Source: Deltaproteobacteria bacterium (GTDB lineage: Bacteria > Myxococcota_A > UBA796 > UBA2385). Taken from it: a DNA stretch of 38,241 bases. This document shows, piece by piece, positions 8,776 to 17,759 of the stretch. The stretch is taken from the NCBI GenBank assembly GCA_018401435.1, contig JAGYJW010000059.1, forward strand, positions 1 to 38,241. The letters run 5' to 3'. A program made the translations under genes and the position numbers. Position 1 is the first letter of the stretch. The number at the start of each line of letters is the position of its first letter. Below the pieces are notes generated by a model that saw nothing but the letters and a program-made list of their open reading frames with translations, ran no database searches and was not told the origin of the DNA.

Positions 8776-10682
8776 CCAACCCCCAGCCCGAGTTGCTCGC
8801 CCGCTGGCTCCAGCTTCGGCTGGACCAGGGAGCGCACGGCGAAGCGCCGCCCGATGGCCTCGATCCAGATGTGATCGAAGCCATCGACGCGCTGCGGCCG
8901 GACCTGGCGCCCGCCCCGGATTTGGACTTCGACGCCCTGCTGGATGAGCTGACCGAGGGGCCCCTGGCCCGGGGCTTCAGCCCGGAGGAGCAGGCTTCTG
9001 CCCTGGACTTTGCAAGAAGCCTGGACGCGGTCGACCCCGCGGACCCCGACGCCTACGGGGTCCGCGCCGCCCTCGCCCCCGACAGCCTGCCCGCCCCGGA
9101 TTTGGACCTCGACGCCTTGCTGGATGGCCTGACCGAGGGGCCCTTCGCCCGGTCGGCCCGCCCTGCGCCGCCGCCAGCCGAAGATGCGCCTGCCAACAAC
9201 GTGCTGGCCTTCCCGGCGGCCACCCCCGCCACCGCAGATCTGGACCGCAGCCGGCGCCGGCCGCGCTGGCTCGTGCCAGCCCTGAGCGGCCTCGCGATGG
9301 CGGCCACCGTGCTGCTCTTCCTGCTGCCCGCCACCGACCGCATCCTGAAGCAGTCCTCTCCCTTCGACGAGGCCCCCCCGGCCGCGTCCAGCGACGCTGC
9401 GGCGCCGGTCACAGGCGTCGAGGGCGACCTGCCCTGGGAGGAGGCCGCGGATCCCGGCGACCGCTCGACCCGCAGCCAGGATGGGGCGGTGGGCTTCCGT
9501 GGCGCGCCAGCCGGCGCGCCTGCAGACGCCCTGGCCGCGCCCACCGGCGGGGCCATCCCCCCCACCGAAGCGCCCGAGATGGAGCCCAGCCTGCCCGACG
9601 CCCTCGCCAAGGAGGCCAAGCAGAAGGACGCCGCCTTTGGGGGGCTTGGGGCCAGCGCGGGCGAGGCCGATGACGCCCCGGTGCTGGCGGGTGCACTCCC
9701 CAAGCAGAGCCCGCCCGCCGAGGAGCAGGCCAAGCGAAGGCTGGAGGACCTTGGATATATTGACGGTATATCAACGGAAGGGGCTGCCAGCCCCGGCCAG
9801 GGCCGCTCTGCCGGCACGGGGTCGGGCGGAGGGGTGGCCGGCAATCGCCGCGAGACCAGCGCGGCCCAGAGCCGCCCACCGAGCCCCTCGCGGCAGAGGC
9901 GGCGAATCGGGGACCGAGACCCGCAGCCGGCCCGCCAAACCCGCCAGCGCGGGCCCCGGCGCCCCGCCCCGCGCCCTCCGCCCCGGCAGGGGGCCGCCGC
10001 CGCCGACCTGCCCAAGGCCGCGCCGGTCGCCGACGCCGATCTCACCGCCTCTGATGCCGAGTCCGAAGAGACCCGGCTCGACGACGCAACGGGGTGCGGA
10101 CCGGGGGATGCCTCCGTCGATGAGCGCGCCGAAGACAAGGCTGGAGGCCGCCCGGGATCTCCGCCAGGAGCGCCGGAGGACAACCGCAGCAAAGAAGTCC
10201 GGATGCCGCTGCCGCCCTGCCTCCGCGCGGGCCCCCGCGGCGGATCCCGCGCCCGCGGTGCCCCAGGGCAGCAGCGTGGCCCCCGGCGACGGCCTCCATC
10301 GCCTTGAAGGCGGCGGCCTGGCGGGTGGGCAGCCTGCCCGCGCCGGCCAAGCGGGGACGCCGCCACCAGCGCCCAGCTGACCGCCTATGTCGAGGCCAAG
10401 GCCCGGCGGGACGGCGCCACCCAGGACCGCCTGCTGCCCGCCCTGCTGCGCGCGCCAGAGGTGGACGTCGTGCAATACGCCGCCTTTGAGCTGGCTCGTC
10501 GGCAGGCGGCCGCGGGGCTGGGCGACCTCGCCCTGGCCACGCTCTCGGCCGGCCTGGGGAGAGCAGGCGGCGATGCGCGGCGAAGAAGCCTGCTTTACGC
10601 GCAACAGGGGGAGATCCTGGAGATGCGGGGCGACCTCGCGGGGGCGGCCACCTCCTACAAGCGGGCGGCCAACCTCCGCTGA
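8772..10682 (+). CDS. Membrane-anchored partner of the sigma factor, probable anti-sigma, frameshifted
   Basis: Starts at GTG 8772, overlapping the sigma stop by 4 bases. The cytoplasmic N-terminal part (about 170 residues) contains two copies of an acidic helix, APDLDFDALLDELTEGPLAR and its near twin, exactly 60 residues apart. A single transmembrane helix follows after an Arg-rich stretch (WLVPALSGLAMAATVLLFLL, near 9270-9330). The exported part is low complexity (Ala/Pro/Gly/Glu). The C-terminus, in the original frame from about 10370 to 10682, is helical and TPR-like (AQQGEILEMRGDLAGAATSY). A stop at 10307 lies between these parts, and the coding signal changes frame in 9780-10370, so at least two indels are present. 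No HxxxCxxC zinc motif is seen, unlike the anti-sigma at 26207. The anti-sigma role is inferred from position and topology. Confidence 0.6.
8913..9152 (+). repeat. 180-base-spaced direct repeat inside the anti-sigma-like gene
   Basis: About 60 bases at 8913-8972 recur at 9093-9152 with only a handful of mismatches. The start-to-start distance is exactly 180 bases, so the 60-codon unit stays in frame. Each copy encodes an acidic Asp/Leu-rich helix. Confidence 0.85.
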
Positions 10683-10788
10683 TCCAGTGCGCCGGCCCTG
10701 TCGTAGACTGCGGGGGACCACCGCGGCGTCATCCGGGTCGCGGCGCGGCGCTCTCATCCCACGGCCTCCGGCCGACTCCGGGGGGTCC

Positions 10789-11556
10789 ATGCGCGCAGAG
10801 ATCGCCACGCTGCACCACCTGAGCGCCGCAGCGCCCGGCGAGTCGGAGCGGCGGTGGACCACAGCGGCCGACAACTTCCTGCTGTTGACCGATGCCGGGG
10901 CCCTTCGCCTGGACACGCCGGCGGAGCGCTGCTTCCTGCCCGCCGACCACGTCGCCTGTGTCGGCGCCGGGCAGCGTTATCGGCTGAGCAGCAGCCTGGA
11001 CAGCCGGGCGATCGCGCTCGTGCTGCCGGGGGACCGCAGCGCCCGCCTGCACGCCCTGGATCGTGACCAGCCGCTGCTCTTTGCCGCGCCGCCCGTCATG
11101 CGGGAGCTGATGCGCGAGGCGGCGTCCTGGACTGAGCGGCCCCCCGAGGCCGAGGTGCAGCAGGCCTTTCTGGTGACCTTCTGTGGCCTGCTCGACCGCT
11201 GGTGCGGCCCCCCGCTGCCCCTGGACCTGCCCATCGGCCAGAGCGTGGACCTGCGCCGGGGCCTGCTGCACCTGCTCGACCGGCTGGAGCGCCCGGTGGG
11301 CCTGGCGGACGCGGCCCGGGCGGCCTCGGTGAGCGACCGCACCATCCAGCGCCGCTGCCGCACCGAGTTGGGCCTCGCCCTGTCGGCCTGGCTGACCCGG
11401 GCCCGGGTGCTCAGCGCCTTGGAGCTGCTGCACCAGCCGGACTTGTCGGTGGGGGAGGTCGCCCTGCGCTGCGGATACCAGAGCGCTGCGGCCTTCACCC
11501 GGGCCTTCTCCCAGCACCTGGGGAGCACCCCGTCCGCCTGGCGCCCCAGGCGCTGA
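10789..11556 (+). CDS. AraC-family transcriptional regulator
   Basis: A 255-residue regulator. The C-terminal 100 residues are an AraC/XylS DNA-binding domain with two helix-turn-helix units: LADAARAASVSDRTIQRRCR, then SVGEVALRCGYQSAAAFTRA, ending in HLGSTPSAWR, the family signature. The N-terminal part looks like a small cupin-type effector domain (CFLPADHVACVGAGQRYRL) but no ligand can be named. ATG 10789 follows a G-rich stretch that could serve as a weak ribosome binding site. The gene ends 25 bases before the acyltransferase gene and may be transcribed with it. It could regulate the acyltransferase/SDR pair, but this is inference from position only. Confidence 0.85.
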   Translation: MRAEIATLHHLSAAAPGESERRWTTAADNFLLLTDAGALRLDTPAERCFLPADHVACVGAGQRYRLSSSLDSRAIALVLPGDRSARLHALDRDQPLLFAAPPVMRELMREAASWTERPPEAEVQQAFLVTFCGLLDRWCGPPLPLDLPIGQSVDLRRGLLHLLDRLERPVGLADAARAASVSDRTIQRRCRTELGLALSAWLTRARVLSALELLHQPDLSVGEVALRCGYQSAAAFTRAFSQHLGSTPSAWRPRR

Positions 11557-11581
11557 CCGCGGCACCGGAATAGGATCCCCC

Positions 11582-12430
11582 ATGCCCTTTCCCCCCTTTG
11601 TGGCCAACGCCCTGGCCTCGGTCAACCTGCCCGACGACGAGAAGGAGCGGCTGGCCGGGCTGCACTTCAACGACGCCGGTCATGGCTATGATCCCTTTGG
11701 CCTGCATCCGGACTTCGTGGCCTTGGGGGCGGCGATCACCCGGCCGCTCTACAACAGCTGGTTTCGCGTAAAGAGCACGGGGCATGAGCATATTCCCGAG
11801 GTGGGCCCCGCGGTGCTGGCCTGCAACCACAGCGGCCAGCTGCCCATCGACGGCGCCATGATCTGGGCCGATGTGCTGCGCCACACCGATCCCCCCCGGG
11901 TGGTGCGCGCCATCGCCGACCACTTCGTGCCGGCCCTGCCCTGGGTGGGCACGCTCTTTGCACGGGCGGGCATGATCGGCGGTTCCCGCGGCAATGTGCG
12001 CGCCGCCTTGGATGCCGGCGAGCTGCTGCTCATCTTCCCCGAGGGCGTGCCCGGCATCATCAAGCCCTGGGCCGAGCGCTACCACACCCAGCCCTTTCGG
12101 GTGGGCCACGCCGAGCTGGCCATTCGCCACAGCTGCCCCATCGTGCCCCTGGCGGTGGTGGGGGCCGAGGAGCAGCTCCCCCAGATCGGCCGCAGCCGGC
12201 GCCTGGGCAAGCTCTTTGGCATCGAGGCCGTGCCCATCCCGGCCACCCTCATCCCCCTGCCGGTGCGCTACCACATCTACTACGGGGAGCCCATCCCCGT
12301 TCATCGGCGCCACGATCCCGAGCAGGCCGACGATCCGGCCGTGGTCCGCAAGGTCGCCGCCGAGGTCCAGGCCGCCGTTCAGGCCCTCATCCAGCGCGGG
12401 CTCGCCGAGCGCCCGGGCATCTTCCTGTAG
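11582..12430 (+). CDS. LPLAT/MGAT-like acyltransferase
   Basis: A 282-residue acyltransferase of the lysophospholipid acyltransferase superfamily. The catalytic block reads NHSGQLPIDGAMI (His83, Asp90), a longer-spaced variant of the usual HX4D box seen in the MGAT-like subgroup. A second block, LLIFPEGVPGIIKPW, corresponds to the acceptor-binding FPEG motif. It probably transfers a fatty acyl group to a glycerolipid or similar acceptor at the inner membrane; the acceptor is unknown. There is no obvious transmembrane helix. It ends 8 bases before the SDR gene, so the pair is almost certainly one transcript. Confidence 0.82.
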   Translation: MPFPPFVANALASVNLPDDEKERLAGLHFNDAGHGYDPFGLHPDFVALGAAITRPLYNSWFRVKSTGHEHIPEVGPAVLACNHSGQLPIDGAMIWADVLRHTDPPRVVRAIADHFVPALPWVGTLFARAGMIGGSRGNVRAALDAGELLLIFPEGVPGIIKPWAERYHTQPFRVGHAELAIRHSCPIVPLAVVGAEEQLPQIGRSRRLGKLFGIEAVPIPATLIPLPVRYHIYYGEPIPVHRRHDPEQADDPAVVRKVAAEVQAAVQALIQRGLAERPGIFL

Positions 12431-12438
12431 GGGCCGCC

Positions 12439-13422
12439 GTGCTGTGCAATGTCCTGGTCACGGGTGCGAGCACCACCATCGGCGAGCGCCTGCTGCGCCT
12501 GCTGCTGGAGGATTCGCGGGTGGGGCAGATCCTCGCGGTGCTGGGTGAGGACGGGGTCGATCTGACCATCGATGGCCACGCGGGCCGCCTGCACCGGGCC
12601 AAGGTGGACCTCACCCGGGAGCGTCGGGTGCACGACATGCTCTTTGGGGTCGCCCGAGACCTGGGGATCAACGCCGTGGTTCACCTGGCGATGCACCGCC
12701 ACGCCCAGGACGAGGGCCGCCGGGTGCACGCCTTCAACGTCGAGGCCCTGCGGTCCATCATGGCGCTTTCCGAGCGCCACCCCACCGTCCGCCGCCTGGT
12801 GGTGCGCTCCGATGCCGCCGTCTACCAGGGCGGCCGGGATCTGCCCGTGCTGATCGGCGAAGACCACCCCTTGTACCTGGGCGGAAACGCGCCCCAATGG
12901 ATCCGCGACCGGGTCGAGGCCGACGTGACCGCCTGCGCCCGCATGGGCCTGTCGCGCCTGCAGATCGTGGTGCTGCGCATGGCCGAGGCCCTGGGGCCCG
13001 GCACCGGCAGCCAGCTCTACGACTACCTGCAAAGCCCCGTCTGCTTCCGGCCGGCGGGCTTTGACCCCATGCTCAACGTGCTCACCATCGAAGACAGCGC
13101 CGCCGCCTTGCACCGGGCCCTGCACCACGACGCCCAGGGCGTCTTCAACATCCCCGGTGCGGACACCCTGCCCTTGTCCACGGCCATTCGCAGCTATGGG
13201 CGCCTGGGCCTGCCGGTGCTCGAGCCCCTCATCGCCCCGCTCTACAGCCTGCGCAGCCGCCTGGTGGGCGGGGACTTCCGCTACGGGATGAACCGCCGCC
13301 GCTTCCACTTCTCGGGCGTGCTGGATGGCACCCGGGCCCGGCAGGTGCTCGGCTATGTGCCCTCGCATCCGGTGGAGTGGCCGGTCACCACCGGCGAGGA
13401 CATCGCCGCGCCCGCCCCTTGA
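12439..13422 (+). CDS. NAD-dependent epimerase/SDR family protein
   Basis: A 327-residue extended short-chain dehydrogenase/reductase. The nucleotide-binding loop is VTGASTTIGERLL (residues 7-19). Further along come AVVHLAMHRHAQDEG (NAD-binding strand) and VRRLVVRSDAAVYQG (the Ser strand). The Tyr of the usual YxxxK pair is not obvious: the region reads GGNAPQWIRDRVEADV, so catalysis may be lost or altered. A segment near GVFNIPGADTLPLSTAI matches the substrate-domain end of extended SDRs. GTG 12439 starts 8 bases after the acyltransferase stop. Pairing with an acyltransferase suggests lipid or envelope glycolipid modification, by inference. Confidence 0.78.
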   Translation: MLCNVLVTGASTTIGERLLRLLLEDSRVGQILAVLGEDGVDLTIDGHAGRLHRAKVDLTRERRVHDMLFGVARDLGINAVVHLAMHRHAQDEGRRVHAFNVEALRSIMALSERHPTVRRLVVRSDAAVYQGGRDLPVLIGEDHPLYLGGNAPQWIRDRVEADVTACARMGLSRLQIVVLRMAEALGPGTGSQLYDYLQSPVCFRPAGFDPMLNVLTIEDSAAALHRALHHDAQGVFNIPGADTLPLSTAIRSYGRLGLPVLEPLIAPLYSLRSRLVGGDFRYGMNRRRFHFSGVLDGTRARQVLGYVPSHPVEWPVTTGEDIAAPAP

Positions 13423-13504
13423 CGACATCCTGACGGCGGTCGGCCCTCCTGGCTGCCCCGCGCGGCTCTCCGGGCGCTATGATGCCGCAATCTGGAGGAT
13501 GACC

Positions 13505-14302
13505 ATGACCCGCAGCACGCTCGCCTTGATCTGCCTCGGCCTTGGGGCCGCCGCCTGCAACGGAGACAAGGGTGCCGCGGACACCGACAGCGGGGCCAGC
13601 GCCGATGGCGCCGATGGCACCGACGGCGCCGACGGCACCGACGGCGCCGATGGCACCGATGGCGGCGACGGCGGCGCGGGCTGCCCCGACGAGGTGCCCG
13701 AGCAGTTCCGCAACATCTGGGACTGCACCGCTGAGGCCTGCGGGGCCCCGGTGATCTACCGCTACGGCGTGGGCAGCTCCTCGGCATCGGGCGACATCGA
13801 GGTGGACGAGCAGTACTTCATCTTCTTTGGCGGCAGCGAGTGGTGCGTGGACAGCTTCACGGTCGAGGGCGAGGCCTCCAGCGTGGACCCCACCACCTAC
13901 AACTGCTCGGAATGTGAAGAGACGTGGGAGTCCACCTGGACCCTGGCCACCGGCAACAGCTGCGGCATCGCCTGGGGCAGCTTCTTCAAGCAGCGCAGCG
14001 AGGAGGCCGAAGGCCCCTTTTATGGCGTCTTGATGTTCGACACCCACAGCCCCTTGTCCGGGCGCAACCCCGACAACGCCATGCTGGTGCTCAGCGCCAC
14101 CTCGGACTCGGCCAGCGGGTCTCTGCAGGCCAACAGCAGCTGGGCCGAGGGCACGGCCACGCCGACCACCTCGGCCGATACCTGGCCCCACGACTACAAC
14201 TATGTCAGCGACCCGATGTGCACGGCGCGGTCCACCGTGGCGGGCCCCGTCGGCCGCATCGACGAGATCGCCCTGCCCACCTCAGACGACGCCGCCCGCT
14301 GA
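13505..14302 (+). CDS. Lipoprotein with Asp-Gly-Thr repeat linker
   Basis: A 265-residue predicted lipoprotein. ATG 13505 is preferred over ATG 13499 because CTGGAGG (13492-13498) is then correctly spaced. The signal peptide ends in LGLGAAAC, giving Cys18. Directly after the Cys comes NGDKGAADTDSG and then a linker of ADGTDG units (residues about 33-56). The rest (about 200 residues) is rich in Trp, Ser, Thr and Cys, with pairs such as YNCSECEET and SWTLATGNSC-like segments that could form disulfides in the periplasm or at the surface. I do not recognise the family. It stands alone between the SDR and MBOAT genes. Confidence 0.75.
   Translation: MTRSTLALICLGLGAAACNGDKGAADTDSGASADGADGTDGADGTDGADGTDGGDGGAGCPDEVPEQFRNIWDCTAEACGAPVIYRYGVGSSSASGDIEVDEQYFIFFGGSEWCVDSFTVEGEASSVDPTTYNCSECEETWESTWTLATGNSCGIAWGSFFKQRSEEAEGPFYGVLMFDTHSPLSGRNPDNAMLVLSATSDSASGSLQANSSWAEGTATPTTSADTWPHDYNYVSDPMCTARSTVAGPVGRIDEIALPTSDDAAR
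13601..13671 (+). repeat. Tandem 9/18-base repeat encoding ADGTDG linker
   Basis: Runs of GCCGAYGGC and ACCGAYGGC alternate and encode (Ala/Thr-Asp-Gly)n just after the lipoprotein signal. The copies vary at the third base of the Asp codon, so the protein sequence is conserved more than the DNA. Confidence 0.85.
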
Positions 14303-14367
14303 AGCGGTCCCCCACGCAGCGACGCGGGGACCGCGGCCCCTGAACCCGGGCGAGGCAGGCCGAAGCC

Positions 14368-15813
14368 GTGCTCTTCCACACGCTCGACTACCTCGTCTTC
14401 CTGCCCCTTGTGGTGCTCTTCTATTGGGGGCTGCCCAAGCAGGCCCGGCCGGCCATTCTGGCCGTCAGCTCGCTCTTCTTCTATGGGAGCTGGAGCCTCG
14501 CCTACCTGCCGGTGATGGTGCTGGTCATCCTGGTGGCCTGGGGAGGCGGGCTTTGGCTGGCCCGCTGGCACCGCTTCACCGGCGAGCTGTGGCGGCGCAC
14601 GGCGGTGCTGCTGCTGCTGCTGCTGCCCCTCTTCTTCTTCAAGTATTGGGACTGGCTGGCTGGGGGTGCAGAGACGCTGGTGGCGCTGCTCTCTCCGGCT
14701 TCTGCGCCCCTCCGCCTGCCGCGGGTGAGCCTGCCCCTGCCGGTGGGCATCTCCTTCTTCACCTTTCAGTCCCTGGCCTATGTCATCGATGTGGGGCGCA
14801 TGGCCCGCAAGGGCGACGCTGACGCCGCAGAGACCAGCCTGGTGCGCTTTACGGCCTTTCAGACCTTCTTTCCCCAGCTGGTGGCGGGCCCCATCGTTCG
14901 GCGCAGCGAGCTGCTGCCCCAGCTGCGCGCCTTGCCGATGCTGCAGGGCGACCAGGTGGGCGCGGGCGTCTACCGGATCTGCCGGGGCATGGCCAAGAAG
15001 CTGCTGGTGGCCGATGTGGTGCGCGTGTCCATCGTGGACCCGGTCTTCTCGGACCCGGACCGCTTCACGGGGCCCGAGCTGCTGATTGCGCTCTACGCCT
15101 ATACCTTGCAAATCTACTGCGACTTTTCGGGCTATACCGACATGGCCATCGGGTCGGCGCGGCTCTTTGGCATCGAGCTGCCCGAGAACTTCAAGGCCCC
15201 TTATCGGGCAACCAGCGTGGCGGAGTTCTGGCGGCGCTGGCACCTCACCCTCAGCAACTGGGTGCGGGACTATATCTACTACCCCCTGGGGGGGGCGCGG
15301 GCCGACAAGGACTGGAAGGTCTACCGCAACCTGATGCTCACCATGCTGATCATCGGGGTGTGGCACGGGGCGAGCGTGAATTTCCTGGTCTATGGGACCT
15401 TGCACGGGCTGGCCCAATGCATCAACCGCTTCCAACGCAAGCGCACCGGCCGCAAGCCCGGCGACCCGCTGCCGGGGGCCTGGGCATGGGCCTGGCGCTG
15501 GGCGCTGACCTTCCACTTCGTGGTGATGGCGCGCATCCTCTTCCGGGCCAAGGATCTCGCGGAGGCCCAGGAGGTGCTCACCGGCCTGCTGGACCCGACC
15601 TTCTTGATGCCCCGCTTCTCGCCGCTGGCCTTCGCGGTCCTGGGCCTGGGCTATGCCAGCCACTTCTTGCCGGAGTCCTGGTCCACCCGCGCCGAGGCCG
15701 CCTTTCGGCGCCAGCACCCCCTGGTCTGGGTGGGGGCCGCCGCCCTGGTCGCCGTGGCGGTCAAGCGCCTGAGCACCGGCGATGACCTCGCCTTTGTCTA
15801 CTACCAATTCTGA
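14368..15813 (+). CDS. MBOAT family O-acyltransferase (AlgI-like)
   Basis: Intact 481-residue polytopic membrane protein of the MBOAT family, which passes acyl groups across the inner membrane to sugars of exported polymers. Typical blocks are LFHTLDYLVFLPLVVLFYW at the N-terminus, LPVGISFFTFQSLAYVIDV, FFPQLVAGPIVRRSELLPQL, YCDFSGYTDMAIGSARLFG, LPENFKAPYRATSVAEFWRR, and the active-site WHGASVNFLVYGTLHG with His at residue 333. Start is GTG 14368. A (CTG)6 run at 14608-14625 encodes part of a poly-Leu helix. The SGNH hydrolase gene begins 161 bases downstream; MBOAT and SGNH proteins commonly work together in O-acetylation of extracellular polysaccharide. Confidence 0.92.
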   Translation: MLFHTLDYLVFLPLVVLFYWGLPKQARPAILAVSSLFFYGSWSLAYLPVMVLVILVAWGGGLWLARWHRFTGELWRRTAVLLLLLLPLFFFKYWDWLAGGAETLVALLSPASAPLRLPRVSLPLPVGISFFTFQSLAYVIDVGRMARKGDADAAETSLVRFTAFQTFFPQLVAGPIVRRSELLPQLRALPMLQGDQVGAGVYRICRGMAKKLLVADVVRVSIVDPVFSDPDRFTGPELLIALYAYTLQIYCDFSGYTDMAIGSARLFGIELPENFKAPYRATSVAEFWRRWHLTLSNWVRDYIYYPLGGARADKDWKVYRNLMLTMLIIGVWHGASVNFLVYGTLHGLAQCINRFQRKRTGRKPGDPLPGAWAWAWRWALTFHFVVMARILFRAKDLAEAQEVLTGLLDPTFLMPRFSPLAFAVLGLGYASHFLPESWSTRAEAAFRRQHPLVWVGAAALVAVAVKRLSTGDDLAFVYYQF

Positions 15814-15864
15814 GCGAAGCAGGCGCAGAAGGTGCCAGTGCTGATGTGTGAGAGAGGGTGGGTC

Positions 15865-15893
15865 TTGACACGTCACCTCCCCTTGGTGATGAT
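15865..15893 (+). promoter_or_regulatory. Candidate sigma-70 promoter for the first SGNH gene
   Basis: TTGACA at 15865-15870 and GATGAT at 15888-15893 (four of six to the -10 consensus) with a 17-base spacer, 80 bases before GTG 15975. It lies in the 161-base gap after the MBOAT gene. Seen by eye only. Confidence 0.3.
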
Positions 15894-15974
15894 GTGGAGG
15901 TACAGTCTGGATCCCCGCGCCCGCGCGCCTCTCCTCCCTTCGGCCCTGTCGCCCGCCACCGCCCTGGAGCCCGG

Positions 15975-17750
15975 GTGAGCCGCCTCGACATTCACCAGCA
16001 GGAGCTTCGCCGCTTGCTCACCTTCGTGAGCGGCTTTGGCGTGGTCGCGGCCGCCACCTATGCGGTGCCCGACAGCGACCTGGTGCGGCCCTGGATCCCG
16101 GGTGAGCCCGTGCCCCTGGTGCACCTGCTCACCGGCGACGCCATCGTGGTGGAGACCCACCCCGGCGTGCTGGTCTCGCGGGCGGTGGACGGGAATGGCG
16201 CCGTCCCGGCGCCGATAGAAGACACGGGCAGCCCCGAGGCGGACGCCCCCGAAGAGCCCAGCCTGGCCGAGGCCGAGCCCGAAGCTGCCCCCGCCGAGAC
16301 CGCCGAGGAGCCCGCCGAGGAGCCCGCCGAGGAGCCCGCCGCCGCCCTGGCCGAGGCCCTCTCCCGATGCCGCGCCAGCCGTGGCGCGGGCCAGCCTGAG
16401 GCCCAGGGCGAGGTGTTGACGGATGGGGACGGCCTGGCCATGGCCCGCCTGCCCGACGACGCCGACGCCGAGCCCGCCGACACCGCTCGCCCCGAGCTGC
16501 GCCCCGTCGTGCCCAAGGGCCCCGGTCACGACCCGGCCCTGGCCGATCGAAGGCCCGCCCGGGGCACGCCGCTCGAGATCCCGCCCGGCGCAATGGACGC
16601 CTGGTTCTCCGCCCTGGCCCGGGCCGAGGCCGGCGAGGCCGGCTTCATCGCCCGCGCCTTGCATTGGGGCGACAGCACCATCGCCGGCGACGGCATCACC
16701 CGCACCACCCGCAAGCGCCTGCAGGACCGCTTTGGCGACGGCGGGCCGGGCTTTCTGTCGGTGCACGTGGACGCCCGCTGGGCCAGCCGCCCCGGCGTCT
16801 TGCGGGTGCCCAAGGGCGACTGGCGCACCCGCACCATCACCTTCGGGGGCAGCAAGCTGGCCTATTATGGGCTGGCCGGCACCGTCTCGACGGCCTGGGG
16901 CGCGTCCACCTCGGTCCTGGGCGGCACCAAGACCGACGCCGGACAGCAGCCCTTGCACCGATTCGACGTCTTCTACCAGGTGCAGCCCGGGGGCGGCAGC
17001 TTCACGGCGGCGGCCCAGGGTGGCCCCAGCGCCCACCTCAAGACGGCCTCGGAGGTGGCGGGCGACGGCTTCTACGGCATCGACGTGCCCGAAGGTGCCG
17101 AATCCATCACCGTCAGCACCGGCGCCGACGGCCCGGTCACCCTCTATGGGGTGGCCCTGGAGACCGCCGGCCCCGGCATGACCTGGGAGACCTTTGGCGT
17201 GGCGGGAGCGGGCTCGGGCAGCATGTTCCGCCAGGGGCAGAACCACCTCGCCCAGCAGGTGCAGAGACGCCAGCCCCACCTCGTCGTCTACCAGATGGGC
17301 GGCAACGAGCTGGGCCTGCCCGTGCTCAAGGCCGGCGACGGCAGCGCCTACAAGGAGCGCTACAAGAAGGGCGCCATGCGGGTGCTGGCCGGGGCCCCCG
17401 ATGCCTCCTGCCTGCTCATCACGCCGCTGGACCAGGGCGAACGCTACCGCGGCGCCATCCAAAGCAAGCCCTATCTCGACAAGATGGTGCAGCTGCAGCG
17501 CGAGGCCGCCTATGAGCTGGGCTGCGCCTTCTGGGACGCCCGGTCGGCCATGGGGGGCAGCGGCTCCTTCGCCAACTGGCTGGGACAGAGCCCGGCCCTG
17601 GCTTGGAGCGACCTCTACCACCTGACCAACCGCGGCTTGAACATCATGGGCCACACCTTCGCCGACGCGATGGAGCGGGCCTATGACCAGTGGCGAAAGG
17701 GCGGGCCCAAGGCGGTGGCCAGCGCGCAACGGCCCAGCAGCGAGGGCTGA
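15975..17750 (+). CDS. Membrane-anchored SGNH/GDSL hydrolase-like protein
   Basis: A 591-residue protein from GTG 15975 (GGAG just upstream). One N-terminal transmembrane helix (LLTFVSGFGVVAAATYAV) is followed by a long low-complexity linker with EEPAEEPAEEPA repeats, then the SGNH domain. Block I is HWGDSTIAGDG with nucleophile Ser234. Block III is VVYQMGGNELG with Asn444. Block V is SDLYHLTNRG with Asp546 and His549. An inserted beta-rich segment (about residues 270-400) resembles the carbohydrate-facing insert of AlgX/PatB-like acetyltransferases. Function is probably transfer of acetyl groups to, or removal from, an exported polysaccharide. It follows the MBOAT gene and has a second SGNH gene nearby. 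Topology and context favour O-acetylation over lipase activity. Confidence 0.82.
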   Translation: MSRLDIHQQELRRLLTFVSGFGVVAAATYAVPDSDLVRPWIPGEPVPLVHLLTGDAIVVETHPGVLVSRAVDGNGAVPAPIEDTGSPEADAPEEPSLAEAEPEAAPAETAEEPAEEPAEEPAAALAEALSRCRASRGAGQPEAQGEVLTDGDGLAMARLPDDADAEPADTARPELRPVVPKGPGHDPALADRRPARGTPLEIPPGAMDAWFSALARAEAGEAGFIARALHWGDSTIAGDGITRTTRKRLQDRFGDGGPGFLSVHVDARWASRPGVLRVPKGDWRTRTITFGGSKLAYYGLAGTVSTAWGASTSVLGGTKTDAGQQPLHRFDVFYQVQPGGGSFTAAAQGGPSAHLKTASEVAGDGFYGIDVPEGAESITVSTGADGPVTLYGVALETAGPGMTWETFGVAGAGSGSMFRQGQNHLAQQVQRRQPHLVVYQMGGNELGLPVLKAGDGSAYKERYKKGAMRVLAGAPDASCLLITPLDQGERYRGAIQSKPYLDKMVQLQREAAYELGCAFWDARSAMGGSGSFANWLGQSPALAWSDLYHLTNRGLNIMGHTFADAMERAYDQWRKGGPKAVASAQRPSSEG

Positions 17751-17759
17751 AGACGGTCC

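Noticed and set aside
2577..9775. Similar AT-richer pockets at 2577-2600 and 9750-9775 (CCTTGG followed by TATA-like bases)
   Set aside because: Both are explained by codons in their host genes (Trp-Tyr-Thr-Asp-Ser-Ile and Gly-Tyr-Ile-Asp-Gly-Ile); the match is too short and gapped to be a shared site.
13601..13671. CRISPR-like array
   Set aside because: The repeats are contiguous 9-18 base units without spacers and encode an in-frame Asp-Gly-Thr linker.
14608..14625. (CTG)6 run as a phase-variable microsatellite in the MBOAT gene
   Set aside because: Length changes would be by whole codons in a poly-Leu helix, so no on/off switching is expected.
14200..17729. Two long minus-strand open frames (about 558 and 618 codons) opposite the MBOAT and first SGNH genes
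   Set aside because: Same cause: high GC keeps the antisense frame open. The plus-strand proteins are clearly real.
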